Assembly: GCA_947498355.1 (NCBI GenBank)
Contig: CANMKA010000005.1
Location: 1-64,000 of the forward strand
Origin: an uncultured Paraglaciecola sp.
GTDB lineage: Bacteria > Pseudomonadota > Gammaproteobacteria > Enterobacterales > Alteromonadaceae
Direction of reading: 5' to 3'
Length of the DNA: 64,000 nucleotides
Part shown: positions 8,667-17,951 of the stretch, in pieces
Layout of the letters: each line of letters starts with the position of its first letter
Position numbering within the stretch: position 1 is the first letter of the stretch
Program-made: the position numbers and the translations under genes
The notes under the pieces: generated by a model
What the model was told of the DNA's origin: nothing
The model's database searches: none
What the model saw: only the letters and a program-made list of their open reading frames with translations

Positions 8667-10640
8667 ATGCACGGTAGTTTGGGCAGTATTGTGGTACTCA
8701 TGGCAGTTGCTGTATTTACTGTTTGGCTGTTTAAGCGGATTAACTTGCCGCCGATTTTAGCTTACCTATTTTGCGGTATCTTGGCCGGCCCTAATGTCTT
8801 GTCTTTATTCGACAACCCAGCCGACATGGAAATCTTTGCTGAACTGGGCATTGTGTTTTTGTTATTTTCACTTGGCCTCGAATTCTCATTGCCAAAAATG
8901 CTGGCAATGCGGCAATTGGTATTTGGTATCGGCCTTGGGCAAATGCTTCTCACGACTTTATTCTTTACCGGCTTGGGGCTGCTGGTTGGCCTTGAGCAAA
9001 AAGCTGCCATAGTGGTGGGCGGCATGATTGCGTTGTCGTCAACGGCTATCGTAATTAAACAAACCAGTGATTTGGGGATCTTAAATACACCTAGAGCACA
9101 AATTGCGGTAAGTATATTACTGTTTCAAGATATCGCTGTCGTACCTCTGCTCATTCTCGTTCCTCTGTTAGCTCAAGACTCTGAACAAAGCTTATCTCTG
9201 GCTATCTCTTTGGCTTTGCTTAAAGGGGTAGTGGTGGTGGCTATTTTGATGTCTATTGGAAAATGGGTGTTACCTAAAGTGTTTAGTGAAGTGGCTCGTA
9301 CGCGCACCGACGAACTCTTTGTGCTTACCACTATACTGGTTGCGTTAATGGCCGCTGGGTTAGCGTTTTCGTTTGGTTTGTCTATGGCTTTAGGGGCTTT
9401 TTTAGCGGGAATGATGTTGGGCGAGAGCCAATACAAACACCAGCTTGAGGCGGATATTCGGCCATTTAGAGATATATTAATGGGCCTGTTTTTTATCACA
9501 ATTGGCATGCGATTAGATTTAATTGCTTTGCCGGGGAAAATACATTGGGTGTTGTTGGGCTTGGTGGTGATCTTAGTTGCGAAAGTGCTACTGATCCGTT
9601 TTGCTGCACTCATCTACAACTTAGACAAAAAAGATGCGTGGGCAGCAGGCTTAAAGTTGTGCCAAATGGGTGAATTCAGCTTTGTTTTAGCCGCTTTGGC
9701 GGTGAACCATAATATTTTGACTGATGCTCAAGGCTCGTTACTGCTAACCATAGGCGTAATGAGTATGGCTGTGACACCTTGGCTGGTGGATAAAAGTCCG
9801 GTTTTTGCCAATTGGATAAGCAGTCAACAAGACGATAATAAGACTGATATCGAGTCTATGCCCCTCAAGATTGAAGCTAAAGCAAAACATGTGGTGATTA
9901 TTGGGTACGGGCGAGTCGGACAGTCAGTTAGTCGCTTGCTCAAAAGTGAAAACATACCCTATACCATAATTGATGGTGATCCCGTGAGGGTTCAAGAAAG
10001 CCGCAGTGCTGGTGAACCGGTATTTTTTGGCGATGTTAAACAAAAAGATATTCTTAAGGCGGCAGGCATCGAAAAGGCACAACAAGTATTGATTACCTTT
10101 GACGAACACGAAAAAGTTAAAAGCTTAATTCAGTTTTTAACGAGCGTGTTTCCAGATATCCCGATTATCGTCAGAACTAAAAAAGACTACCGTATGAAAG
10201 AACTCCTAGACGCTGGAGCCTCTCAGGTGGTTCCCGAAATTTTAGAAGGTAGCCTGATGCTAGTTACTCAGATATTGCAAAAATCTGGGGTGCCTATGTC
10301 TAAGATCTTAAAGCGGGTGCGCAAAGAGCGTAAAGGTCACTACGCGAATATGCATGGATTTTTCCCAGGTGAAACCACTGAGCTGGATTACGTTAAGCAA
10401 GACAAGTTGGAGTTCATGCACGCTGTGGTGTTAACTCAAGACGCAGATGCAGTTGGCCAAACCATAGAGCAGTTAAATTTGCAGTCGCTGCGGGTTAAGC
10501 TCAGTGAAGTATTACGTGATGGGAATACACTAGAATTGGTGTCACCTAGCTTGCAACTCATGTCCGGAGATACGTTGGTTATTACGGGTAAACCTAGATT
10601 AGTAGAGCGTGCAGAACGGGCTTTGCTAAAAGGGCGCTAA
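8667..10640 (+). CDS. kefB: Kef-type K+/H+ antiporter (CPA2 family)
   Basis: 657-residue inner membrane antiporter. About 12-13 hydrophobic segments fill residues 1-385, including a SSTAIVIKQTSDLG motif and a LLFQDIAVVPLL helix typical of CPA2 exchangers. They are followed by a cytoplasmic RCK/TrkA-N domain from about 408 with the Rossmann motif IIGYGRVGQ, and a TrkA-C-like region (about 570-655). This is the KefB/KefC plan: glutathione-gated K+ efflux with H+ uptake. The symbol is by architecture only; kefC or ybaL-like naming is equally possible, and no KefF/KefG partner is adjacent. It is a single-gene unit. Confidence 0.85.
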   Translation: MHGSLGSIVVLMAVAVFTVWLFKRINLPPILAYLFCGILAGPNVLSLFDNPADMEIFAELGIVFLLFSLGLEFSLPKMLAMRQLVFGIGLGQMLLTTLFFTGLGLLVGLEQKAAIVVGGMIALSSTAIVIKQTSDLGILNTPRAQIAVSILLFQDIAVVPLLILVPLLAQDSEQSLSLAISLALLKGVVVVAILMSIGKWVLPKVFSEVARTRTDELFVLTTILVALMAAGLAFSFGLSMALGAFLAGMMLGESQYKHQLEADIRPFRDILMGLFFITIGMRLDLIALPGKIHWVLLGLVVILVAKVLLIRFAALIYNLDKKDAWAAGLKLCQMGEFSFVLAALAVNHNILTDAQGSLLLTIGVMSMAVTPWLVDKSPVFANWISSQQDDNKTDIESMPLKIEAKAKHVVIIGYGRVGQSVSRLLKSENIPYTIIDGDPVRVQESRSAGEPVFFGDVKQKDILKAAGIEKAQQVLITFDEHEKVKSLIQFLTSVFPDIPIIVRTKKDYRMKELLDAGASQVVPEILEGSLMLVTQILQKSGVPMSKILKRVRKERKGHYANMHGFFPGETTELDYVKQDKLEFMHAVVLTQDADAVGQTIEQLNLQSLRVKLSEVLRDGNTLELVSPSLQLMSGDTLVITGKPRLVERAERALLKGR

Positions 10641-10745
10641 TTAACCTTAATATCACTAATTATTTAACATTGAGGTAGGTTAAAAAATTTAACTCCGAAA
10701 TAGTGAGGTAACGACCGTATTATCTAGGGTTTAACGTAAATATTT

Positions 10746-11036
10746 CTATTTTTTCGGAAGTTCTGGCCATACGAAGTCTTCCGTTGGCTTTGGGGCAACA
10801 GTTTTTTTATTGGCTGAGTGGGTTACTATTGATATATACATTTGTTCCACCTTAGTTCTGGCCCAAGGTGTTTTACGCAAAAACTTTAGGCTAGATTTGA
10901 TTGATGGATCCTGGGTAAAGCACTTAATTGACACCCGTTCGCCCATTTCTTGCCAGCCTAGACGTGATTCTAAAAATTCGAGTATACCTTGCAATGTAAT
11001 GCCGTGAAGGGGGTCGGTTTGTTTAGATTGATGCAC
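10746..11036 (-). CDS. VF530 (DUF2132) family protein
   Basis: 96-residue small basic protein. The opening DPLHGITLQGILEFLE and the central NCFT-like IKCFTQDPSIKSSLKFLRK block plus TPWAR are the hallmarks of the VF530/DUF2132 family, whose Vibrio fischeri member gave the name; members are described as small DNA-binding-like folds of unknown role. The tail beyond residue 70 (ANKKTVAPKPTEDFVWPELP) is Pro-rich and variable. It lies downstream of sodB in the same orientation, but the sodB terminator separates them, so it probably has its own promoter. Confidence 0.8.
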   Translation of the reverse strand: MHQSKQTDPLHGITLQGILEFLESRLGWQEMGERVSIKCFTQDPSIKSSLKFLRKTPWARTKVEQMYISIVTHSANKKTVAPKPTEDFVWPELPKK

Positions 11037-11076
11037 GTTTATCTCGATGAGTAGCAGATGGGGGGCAGTTTAATAA

Positions 11077-11103
11077 AAAAGCCCTGATAAACACAGGGCT
11101 TTT
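11077..11103 (-). terminator. Rho-independent terminator of sodB
   Basis: Arms AAAAGCCCTG (11077-11086) and CAGGGCTTTT (11094-11103) with a seven-base loop, sitting 16 bases past the sodB stop. The A-run at 11075-11080 gives the U-tract on the minus strand. The stem is symmetrical and could also stop plus-strand transcripts. Confidence 0.85.
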
Positions 11104-11118
11104 AACAATCAATGTTGA

Positions 11119-11700
11119 TTAAGCAAAGTTTTGAGAAGCGAATTCCCAGTTTACTAATGCCCAAAAACCTTCTAGGTACTTAGGACGAAGGTTACGGTAA
11201 TCGATGTAGTAGGCGTGCTCCCACAAATCAACCGTTAAAATTGGCGTTAAACCTTCTTCAGTCAATGGTGTAGCTGCATTGCTAGTGTTAACAATATCTA
11301 GGCTTCCATCGGCCGTTTTTACTAACCATGTCCAGCTTGAACCAAAGTTGTTTACCGCTTTGTCGTTTAACGCAACTTTAAAGTCTGCAAATGATCCCCA
11401 CTTGGCGTTGATTGCATCGGCAAGCGCACCTGTTGGCTCACCGCCGCCATTTGGGCTTAAGCTGTTCCAGTAAAACGTGTGGTTCCAGATTTGAGCTGCG
11501 TTGTTGAATACACCGCCTTCTGAGTTTTTAACTATCTCTTCTAAGCTTTTGCTTGCTAGATCTGTTCCTTCAACTAAACCATTTAATTTGGTTACGTAAG
11601 TTGCGTGATGCTTACCGTAGTGATACTCCAAGGTCTCAGCAGAAATGTGAGGTTCTAGTGCATTCTTCTCATAAGGAAGTGCCGGTAATTCAAAAGCCAT
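11119..11700 (-). CDS. sodB: Superoxide dismutase, Fe type
   Basis: 193-residue cytoplasmic enzyme that dismutes superoxide to oxygen and hydrogen peroxide. Metal ligands are all present: His27 (YHYGKHH), His74 (WNHTFYW), Asp158 and His162 (VDLWEHAYY). Gln70 in AAQIWNH and GSSWTWLV near 120 mark the iron rather than manganese type. Length is exactly that expected. GGAGATAT before the ATG gives a good ribosome binding site. It is divergent from grxD with a candidate Fur box between, fitting iron control. A strong terminator follows. Confidence 0.97.
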   Translation of the reverse strand: MAFELPALPYEKNALEPHISAETLEYHYGKHHATYVTKLNGLVEGTDLASKSLEEIVKNSEGGVFNNAAQIWNHTFYWNSLSPNGGGEPTGALADAINAKWGSFADFKVALNDKAVNNFGSSWTWLVKTADGSLDIVNTSNAATPLTEEGLTPILTVDLWEHAYYIDYRNLRPKYLEGFWALVNWEFASQNFA

Positions 11701-12060
11701 ATTATATCTCCATAGATAGGGGTTGGTTAAGTCAGAGTAATAGCTAGTGAGCTATTTGTCTAAAAAGAGTTGTATATGCTGCTCAACTCAAAGGCGAGAA
11801 TCATTATAATAAACGTGTCGACCTTGTGGGTAAGTTGAGTCGCCCCTCGGTTTTTTCAAGTGTATCATTAAATAATTTGCTAGTAGCGTATTGGCAAACG
11901 TTCATAAAGTGGGCGTTCGGCCAATGTAAGTACAGCTTCTCGTGAGCAAATTAATACTTTACTGTTTTTTAAACAGATCACATTTTTATCTTACACCGTA
12001 CTTGAAATTCTTGTACTTGACACCAACTTACTAGCTTAGAAATCTTATTGAGAGCAGACC
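11701..12060. promoter_or_regulatory. sodB-grxD divergent control region with candidate Fur box
   Basis: 360 bases between divergent genes. The stretch 11795-11809 (CGAGAATCATTATAA) matches the palindromic Fur core TGATAATNATTATCA at 11 of 14 fixed positions. It lies about 95 bases upstream of sodB. A TATAAT at 11805-11810 overlaps it and could serve a plus-strand promoter. Both neighbours (Fe-SOD, monothiol glutaredoxin) are iron-linked. No gene is seen here. Confidence 0.5.
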
Positions 12061-12399
12061 ATGGATACTATTGAAAAAATTAAACAACAAATTGCCGAAA
12101 ACCCTATCCTACTTTATATGAAAGGTTCGCCTAAGTTGCCTAATTGCGGCTTTTCGGCTCAGGCATCTCAAGCTTTGATGCAGTGCGGTGAGCAATTTGC
12201 TTATGTAGACATTCTGCAAAATCCCGATATTCGCTCTGAATTACCTAAGTTTGCCAATTGGCCTACCTTTCCTCAACTTTGGGTTGACGGTGAGCTGGTG
12301 GGTGGTTGCGACATTATTTTAGAAATGGCTCAGCAAGGCGAGTTAAAAGAAGTCATTGATGAGTCTGTAGCAAAGCGCAGCGAACAAGCGCCAGAATAA
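12061..12399 (+). CDS. grxD: Monothiol glutaredoxin, Grx4 family
   Basis: 112-residue cytoplasmic glutaredoxin with the CGFS active site at residues 29-32 (KLPNCGFSAQ), and the glutathione-binding TFPQLWVDGELVGGCDI block at about 80-95. CGFS glutaredoxins bind a bridging [2Fe-2S] cluster with glutathione and pass it to client proteins. Length is normal, with a short Glu/Lys-rich tail. GAGAG before the ATG is a fair ribosome binding site. It is a single-gene unit with its own terminator, divergent from sodB. Confidence 0.96.
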   Translation: MDTIEKIKQQIAENPILLYMKGSPKLPNCGFSAQASQALMQCGEQFAYVDILQNPDIRSELPKFANWPTFPQLWVDGELVGGCDIILEMAQQGELKEVIDESVAKRSEQAPE

Positions 12400-12420
12400 A
12401 CTGCCCTCGTAGCAACAGTT

Positions 12421-12449
12421 AAAATAGAGCCTAAGGCTCTATTTTTTTT
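12421..12449 (+). terminator. Rho-independent terminator of grxD
   Basis: Arms AAAATAGAGCC (12421-12431) and GGCTCTATTTT (12435-12445) with a TAA loop, then more T residues to 12449. It is 22 bases past the grxD stop. Confidence 0.9.
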
Positions 12450-12542
12450 GAGTTGTTTTTATTTTTGATTATTTCCATGTCAAACCTCAGTTCAAGGTAG
12501 TCACTTGCGTCCTACAGCTCAGGTTAACTACTCTACGCTGGC

Positions 12543-13307
12543 CTAAGGTAAGTTATTTGGTGAGGTTGGGGACGGCGTTGCTGGATTAGACGTAGCCTTT
12601 TTAAGCTTGGTTTCCAAGTCATCAATACGGTTGGTTAATGTATTATTGGCTAGGGCCGTCGAAATTAATTTTTCCCGCAAACTGGCAATTTGCTGCTCGA
12701 CGTCTGCATCACCAGAGCTCAGTTCGGCTAATTGAGATTGAGCTTGCTTCACTATACTGGCTTGATTGACTAATTGCTCTTTGAGTAACCCTATTTCAGT
12801 GTCACTACTGGCCGTTTGACTTTGTAAGCTTTGCAGCGATTTTTTATTGCTGTTTGCTAACGTCTCAATACTGGCCTTTACCGTTTTTATATCTGCTTGA
12901 TTACGTCGCCAAGCCGAAGCCCAGAGTTTATCCATCTGTTCCCACAGTTCGGCTGTTTTAGCTGAAAGTTCTTTCACTTGTACGCTTAAAGCCACGGTAG
13001 ATTGGTCCATTTCTTCGCCTGTTGCAGACAAACGGTTTTCTAACTCGAGTATTCGATTTTGCGATTGAACTTGAATTTTTTGTTGCTCTGCAGCCCAATA
13101 TCCGCCTGCTCCGGCCATCCCAGCAATAAGTAGCAAAAACACTGGCCAAGACGGGCCTTTTACGCCTGATTGAGTAGGCGTAGTTTGCTCTTCATCTGAG
13201 TTTTTAGTTGGCTTACTGGTAGCTTGTGCACGGGTTCGTTTAAACGATTCGACATCATCATCTTCTAATCGAATATTCGGAATGTTGTCAAAGGGATCAG
13301 TTGCCAT
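12543..13307 (-). CDS. Single-pass membrane protein with long coiled coil, unknown
   Basis: 254 residues, family not recognised. Residues 1-50 are charged and Pro/Gln/Thr-rich; one hydrophobic segment follows (about 54-72, WPVFLLLIAGMAGAGGYWAA), then about 160 residues of heptad-like coiled coil rich in Gln, Ser, Leu and Lys (LELENRLSATGEEM, LKEQLVNQASIVKQAQSQL), and a Pro/Ser/Thr-rich tail (NPATPSPTSPNNLP). With few positive charges after the segment, the coiled coil is probably periplasmic and the N-terminus cytoplasmic. No neighbour suggests a pathway; a cell-envelope role is a guess. Confidence 0.65.
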   Translation of the reverse strand: MATDPFDNIPNIRLEDDDVESFKRTRAQATSKPTKNSDEEQTTPTQSGVKGPSWPVFLLLIAGMAGAGGYWAAEQQKIQVQSQNRILELENRLSATGEEMDQSTVALSVQVKELSAKTAELWEQMDKLWASAWRRNQADIKTVKASIETLANSNKKSLQSLQSQTASSDTEIGLLKEQLVNQASIVKQAQSQLAELSSGDADVEQQIASLREKLISTALANNTLTNRIDDLETKLKKATSNPATPSPTSPNNLP

Positions 13308-13770
13308 ATGCCGTTGTTTACTGTGTGAAAATAAGGAATTTTTGATTATACATAGCGGGGCTATACTCGGATAGCCTTAGGGAAGGGTTTTTGTAGGGTG
13401 TTTGGTGGAGGGGGAAGGGCGTAGGCGATTTTTAATGTCGATAAAGGGTTTTACATAGGCCTCTGATAGTGAATTATGACCGGGATCTCGATTGCCAATA
13501 CCAAATCTAATTTTGCCCACCTTGTTCGAGGTAATTAATGAGCCTAGCATTCTGTCCTAAACGGCTAGCGCAGAGCCCAAGTTTTTATCGAATGATCAGT
13601 TAGCATTTCTCTATTTATCATGACAACTTTATTTATTTGCCAAGATGTTTAAACAAGTTTGCAAGGGAGTGTTTTTTATGCCACACCTTAGGTAAGGAAC
13701 TGTTGAACTTTGCTGCGTTTTTGTTGATAAGTGCGCAATAAAGCAGGCGCTAATCAAATTGGAGTAATGC
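13308..13770. other. Intergenic, no gene recognised
   Basis: 463 bases between divergent genes. No ORF with a ribosome binding site, no tRNA and no convincing hairpin terminator found. The plus-strand gene at 13771 has a TGGAG ribosome binding site seven bases before its ATG. Confidence 0.45.
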
Positions 13771-16242
13771 ATGATTTTAGATGAGTCATTGAGTTTTTTC
13801 CCTAATGTGTTGTTGGTGGATGACGAAGAAATTAATTTGATTATGATGGCGGAGGCGCTAAAAGAGATCGCTCATGTTCATACAGCTGTTAGTGGGGAAG
13901 AGGCCTTAGCCATAGCCAAACACACACAGTTGGATTTGGTCGTGTTAGATATAGAAATGCCAAACATGAATGGCTTTGAACTATGTGAAAAACTTAATAC
14001 GCTAGCAAACACCGAACATAGCGCGATTATATTTGTGACGAGTCATAGCGATCCAGAGGTTGAATACAGATGCTTACAGCTAGGTGCCATGGACTTTCTT
14101 AGTAAGCCGGTCGATATGAAATTGTGTCAGCTGCGTGTGCGTAATCACCTCAACCTTAAATACCAAGAAGCCAAGTTAAATGATGCTAAACGAGATATTC
14201 AAGAGCTAGTACGTCAGGTACCTATTCATATATCTTATTGGTCATCTGATTTTGTTTGCCAGTTTAGTAACGATTTTCATGGGCATTGGCCTCGCTCGAA
14301 TGACCATGATTGGTTAGGCAAAACATTAAAAGAGGTCTTTCCCGAAAACCTGTGTACCGAGATCTTGCGCCGGCAAGCTTTATCTCATCAGCAAGATCTT
14401 GTATTCGATACGTCCTTCCAGCAACCAATTGACGGTATTGAAGATGTGCAAGTATCACTTTCATGCCGTCGCAAACAAGACAACCGAGTCGGCTATTTAA
14501 TTACCGTATCCAATATTACAGCGATTAAGCGTACAGAGAGAGCCTTAGCAACCGAAAAGGAGCGACTCAATATTATGCTTAACTCCATTGGTGATGCTGT
14601 GATAGCCACAGATGAGAATCAAGCTGTGATGTTTATGAACCCTATCGCAGAGAATATGACAGGCTGGTTGATGAAAGAGGCTAAGGGAGTGCCCATTGCT
14701 AGGATTATGCAGTTAAATGATGTGGAGACTGGGTCAACTTTACCTAACCCTATCTCTGTCGCATTAGAGCAAGAAAAGGTTGTGGCTATGGCATTAAATT
14801 GCCAGTTAACCGGTAAAAATGGCAAAACTTTTAGGGTAGAAGATTCGGCGGCACCTATCCGAGACGATGGTAACAATATTATAGGGGGGATAATCGTCTT
14901 TCACGATGTCAGTGAATCTATTGCTATGGCAGTTAAAATGAGCCACTTAGCTAACCATGATCAATTAACGGATTTACCCAACCGTATATTGTTACACGAT
15001 AGAATTATTCAGGCTTGTAAAGTTTCTGCAAGCCATAATCAGAAAGTGGCGGTTTTGTTGATTGATATCGACCACTTTAAATACCTTAACGATACCTTAG
15101 GGCATACTAAAGGTGATGAAATTATTGTCCAAATTGCTAAGCGTTTAAGTCAATTGGTAGGCCCTGAAGCTACCCTGTCGAGAACCGGAGGGGATGAGTT
15201 TGCTATCGCAGTTGCAAATATTAGTTCCGACAGCCAAATCGATAACTTAGCAAAAGATATAGTTAATGAGTTAAATCAGCCATTTATTTTACACGGCGAA
15301 GAATTAACCTTGTCGGTCAGTGTTGGCATTAGTTTTAATCCAGATGATGCCGATGGGGCAGACGTGTTAATGACACATGCTGATGCTGCTATGTATCGAG
15401 CAAAGCAGCAAGGGCGAAATCAATACTGTTATTTTTCTAAAGAGTTGGAAACTCATCTTCTGCAGCGCCACAGCCTAGAAAAGCTCGTTAGAAAAGCCAT
15501 AGAGACTGAGACCCTAGAGGTTTTCTATCAGCCCAAATTTGCATTGAGTTCAAATAAACTGATTGGGGCAGAAGCACTGGTTAGAATTAGAGACGAAGAG
15601 GGGGTTTTAGTCAGTCCAGACCGTTTTATTCCAATCGCTGAAGAAACGGGCTTGATCGTGGCTTTAGGGACCCAGGTTTTGCAAAAAAGCTGTGAAGACG
15701 CTAAGTCATGGGCGGCAGCGGGTCATCCTCTTAAGGTGGCCGTGAATATTGCTGCTAAGCAGTTTTCAGAGCCGGACTTTTGTGAAGTTGTAGAGCGTAT
15801 TCTTCGCCAAACTGGATTAGACGGTAAATTTCTAGAACTTGAAGTGACCGAAAGCGCACTTATGCATAACCATGCCCGAATTCAACAAACCTTAAAGCGT
15901 TTATCTAGCCTAGGCTTAACTATTGCTATTGATGATTTTGGTACAGGCTACTCAAGTCTTTCTTATTTAAAGCTGTTTTCCGTAGATGTATTAAAAATTG
16001 ATCAGTCATTTGTCAAAGATATGTTCGACGATGAACAAAGCTTAAACATAGTGAAAGCCGTTATCCATATTGCCAGCTCTTTGGGGTTATCGATTATAGG
16101 GGAGGGTATTGAGCAGCAGAACCAGCAAAATATGCTGTCTGAACTTGGTTGCCAAGATGGCCAAGGTTACTTGTACAGCAAGCCTTTATCAAAAGGCGGA
16201 TTTGATCAGTTTTGTCTTAACCAAGCAAATTATTTGCATTAA
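13771..16242 (+). CDS. REC-PAS-GGDEF-EAL c-di-GMP signalling protein
   Basis: 823 residues, cytoplasmic. Domains in order: response-regulator receiver (about 10-130, phospho-acceptor Asp in VVLDIEMP near 60), one weak and one clear PAS region (about 145-255 and 268-385, the second with AENMTGW and HDVSE), GGDEF (about 395-555, intact motif TGGDEF near 473) and EAL (about 575-815, motif GAEALVRI near 600, with DDFGTGYSSLSYL and GEGIE present). Key residues of both catalytic domains are there, so either synthesis or breakdown of c-di-GMP is possible; which dominates cannot be read from sequence. No sensor kinase is adjacent. Position just ahead of the flagellar locus is suggestive for motility control. 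Confidence 0.9.
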   Translation: MILDESLSFFPNVLLVDDEEINLIMMAEALKEIAHVHTAVSGEEALAIAKHTQLDLVVLDIEMPNMNGFELCEKLNTLANTEHSAIIFVTSHSDPEVEYRCLQLGAMDFLSKPVDMKLCQLRVRNHLNLKYQEAKLNDAKRDIQELVRQVPIHISYWSSDFVCQFSNDFHGHWPRSNDHDWLGKTLKEVFPENLCTEILRRQALSHQQDLVFDTSFQQPIDGIEDVQVSLSCRRKQDNRVGYLITVSNITAIKRTERALATEKERLNIMLNSIGDAVIATDENQAVMFMNPIAENMTGWLMKEAKGVPIARIMQLNDVETGSTLPNPISVALEQEKVVAMALNCQLTGKNGKTFRVEDSAAPIRDDGNNIIGGIIVFHDVSESIAMAVKMSHLANHDQLTDLPNRILLHDRIIQACKVSASHNQKVAVLLIDIDHFKYLNDTLGHTKGDEIIVQIAKRLSQLVGPEATLSRTGGDEFAIAVANISSDSQIDNLAKDIVNELNQPFILHGEELTLSVSVGISFNPDDADGADVLMTHADAAMYRAKQQGRNQYCYFSKELETHLLQRHSLEKLVRKAIETETLEVFYQPKFALSSNKLIGAEALVRIRDEEGVLVSPDRFIPIAEETGLIVALGTQVLQKSCEDAKSWAAAGHPLKVAVNIAAKQFSEPDFCEVVERILRQTGLDGKFLELEVTESALMHNHARIQQTLKRLSSLGLTIAIDDFGTGYSSLSYLKLFSVDVLKIDQSFVKDMFDDEQSLNIVKAVIHIASSLGLSIIGEGIEQQNQQNMLSELGCQDGQGYLYSKPLSKGGFDQFCLNQANYLH

Positions 16243-16279
16243 GCGGGGCAGTGATTGATTAATTCATGCCATTTTAACA

Positions 16280-16354
16280 TGGCGTCCCCACCTGGAATCG
16301 AACCAAGATCTAAGCCTTAGGAGGGCCTTGTTTTATCCATTAAACTACGGGGAC
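16280..16354 (-). tRNA. tRNA-Arg (anticodon CCU)
   Basis: Full cloverleaf on the minus strand. Acceptor GTCCCCG pairs with TGGGGAC; the D arm starts GTTTAATGG; the anticodon stem AGGCC/GGCTT encloses loop CTCCTAA, reading CCT at 34-36; the T arm CTTGG-TTCGATT-CCAGG follows; discriminator G and an encoded CCA end at 16280. It reads the rare AGG arginine codon. No integrase or duplicated 3' end was seen nearby. Confidence 0.95.
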
Positions 16355-16593
16355 GTTTCTTCTTTTTAAAGCATAACAGCCTTTTTGTAGGGAAGGGAAG
16401 TCTGGAGCTGTTTATCTTTGTACACAAATTATGCAATCAGCGATGTTTTAGTCAGACAGTGGCAAATAAATACGCTTTATCTACTTTGGGAAAGTGAATT
16501 TGTGCGTCATACGGATAAAAATTCCCCTTTCTTGGTGACGGACCTTCTGGGCTAAGGTCATCCAATATAAAAAATGAACCAAGATAACCAGCC

Positions 16594-17757
16594 TTAGTCT
16601 CTAGCAACAAAATCATTTGCTTGAATGTTTGCTAAAGGTGCGCCACTTTTTGATTTTAGTATGGCGGTTTCGTTGAATATTTGACTCACCATTACTTTCT
16701 CTGGATGTAACTGAAATTGATTATGAGGGACATTGTTGTCATCAAACACTTGATTCATCTGAAACAAGGTAAGCGTATCGCCCTCGGATACTCCATGTAT
16801 TTTCCCTAGGTTAATGGTGAATTGTTCATCTGCGACATGCAACACTCGACCATAAGCTGGTATACATTTTACCGCTTGATTCATTTTCTGATTTAAATCT
16901 GCGAGTAGCCTGCTTGAGGCCAAGCCAAAAGGGGATTGCCAAAGTTTTTGGCTGTTTGGGTTTATGCTAGCGTGTGAGTCAAAAATCCAAGGCGCGTTAA
17001 ACCCCATGGCCTCATTAATGATGATTTCGCCTGTTCGGGTATCGAGTAGTTTGATCTGTAACTGAAGGTTGCGAGTTTGTGGGGGAGATGCCCAAAACTT
17101 CAGCCGAGAGGATGCTTGGGTTTCGACGCCAAATTCTGATATATGCGCAAACAGCACAAATTGCGAATGGGTGCGTCTTGTCAATTGCTTGGCGATAGCT
17201 AATGCTTCGCTAGCGGCAGGTTGCAAATAATAGGGTTCGATAAACTGAATAAATGCATGTGCGCCTTGTTGGCGAGACATGTTGACAAGTTTATTGGCCA
17301 GAGCTTGGCCAAAATCATACAGGTTGCCCACGGCAGCTTGTTGCCTATTCGAGATTGGATACCAAGTAGTGGTGATCGCTTTTTTGTAATCTGATGCGCG
17401 ACATGTATCGGCTTGCGGAAATATATCGGCACGTATCGAAACGGTCACTATACCGTTGTGATAATTTTCATCGATTAATTCGACGCTTTGTACTTCGCCA
17501 GAAGATCGTATCTCTACGTGATCTTGCTCTAGCAAACCGTGACTGATGTTTTGTACGCTTGTGATTGATGCGCCAGCGAATAACAAAGCTTGTTTGACTG
17601 CTTCCTGCGTCGCGAGCTGTTTAGCTGCTTTTTTATTGCCTTTGTGCACAACTGCCTGACCCGAGGACTCAAACCATACCCCTAATGTTTGTCCACTAGA
17701 TAATACTAGGCACAAAGTAAACGCAAATTTGGCAAAGAAATTCATTTTAAAGGTCAT
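16594..17757 (-). CDS. flgT: Flagellar assembly protein FlgT
   Basis: About 387-residue exported protein matching FlgT, which in Vibrio forms the H ring of the Na+-driven polar flagellar basal body and helps recruit motor proteins. A signal peptide (MNFFAKFAFTLCLVLSSGQTLG) ends before WFESSGQAVV, the characteristic start of the mature N-terminal domain. The C-terminal part (from about 310, YGRVLHVADEQFTINLGKIHGV) is the small beta domain. The start is ambiguous: GTG 17763, ATG 17757 and ATG 17745 are in frame and none has a strong ribosome binding site. It is divergent from flgP. FlgO, the usual third member, is not in this window. Confidence 0.85.
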   Translation of the reverse strand: MTFKMNFFAKFAFTLCLVLSSGQTLGVWFESSGQAVVHKGNKKAAKQLATQEAVKQALLFAGASITSVQNISHGLLEQDHVEIRSSGEVQSVELIDENYHNGIVTVSIRADIFPQADTCRASDYKKAITTTWYPISNRQQAAVGNLYDFGQALANKLVNMSRQQGAHAFIQFIEPYYLQPAASEALAIAKQLTRRTHSQFVLFAHISEFGVETQASSRLKFWASPPQTRNLQLQIKLLDTRTGEIIINEAMGFNAPWIFDSHASINPNSQKLWQSPFGLASSRLLADLNQKMNQAVKCIPAYGRVLHVADEQFTINLGKIHGVSEGDTLTLFQMNQVFDDNNVPHNQFQLHPEKVMVSQIFNETAILKSKSGAPLANIQANDFVARD

Positions 17758-17951
17758 ATCCACATGGTCATGTTCAAATTAGTTAGGCAGCGTTGCCGTG
17801 TAAATTGAGACAAGCATGAACCATACCTAATTTAAGCTTTCTGCTAAATAACCTCACTTCAACAGTTACTTTGGCAGAAGGGTACATAACTTGCTTCTGT
17901 TAAAACAAGACAAGACAAAACACTCCGTCGAAAGCCGCAGGAAATAAACTT

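Noticed and set aside
16280-16354. tRNA-Arg gene as an integration site of a mobile element
   Set aside because: No integrase, direct repeat of the tRNA 3' end or phage-like gene on either side.
17872-17894. TGGCAG...TTGC before flgP as a sigma-54 promoter
   Set aside because: Distance between the GG and GC doublets is about 18 bases, not 10.
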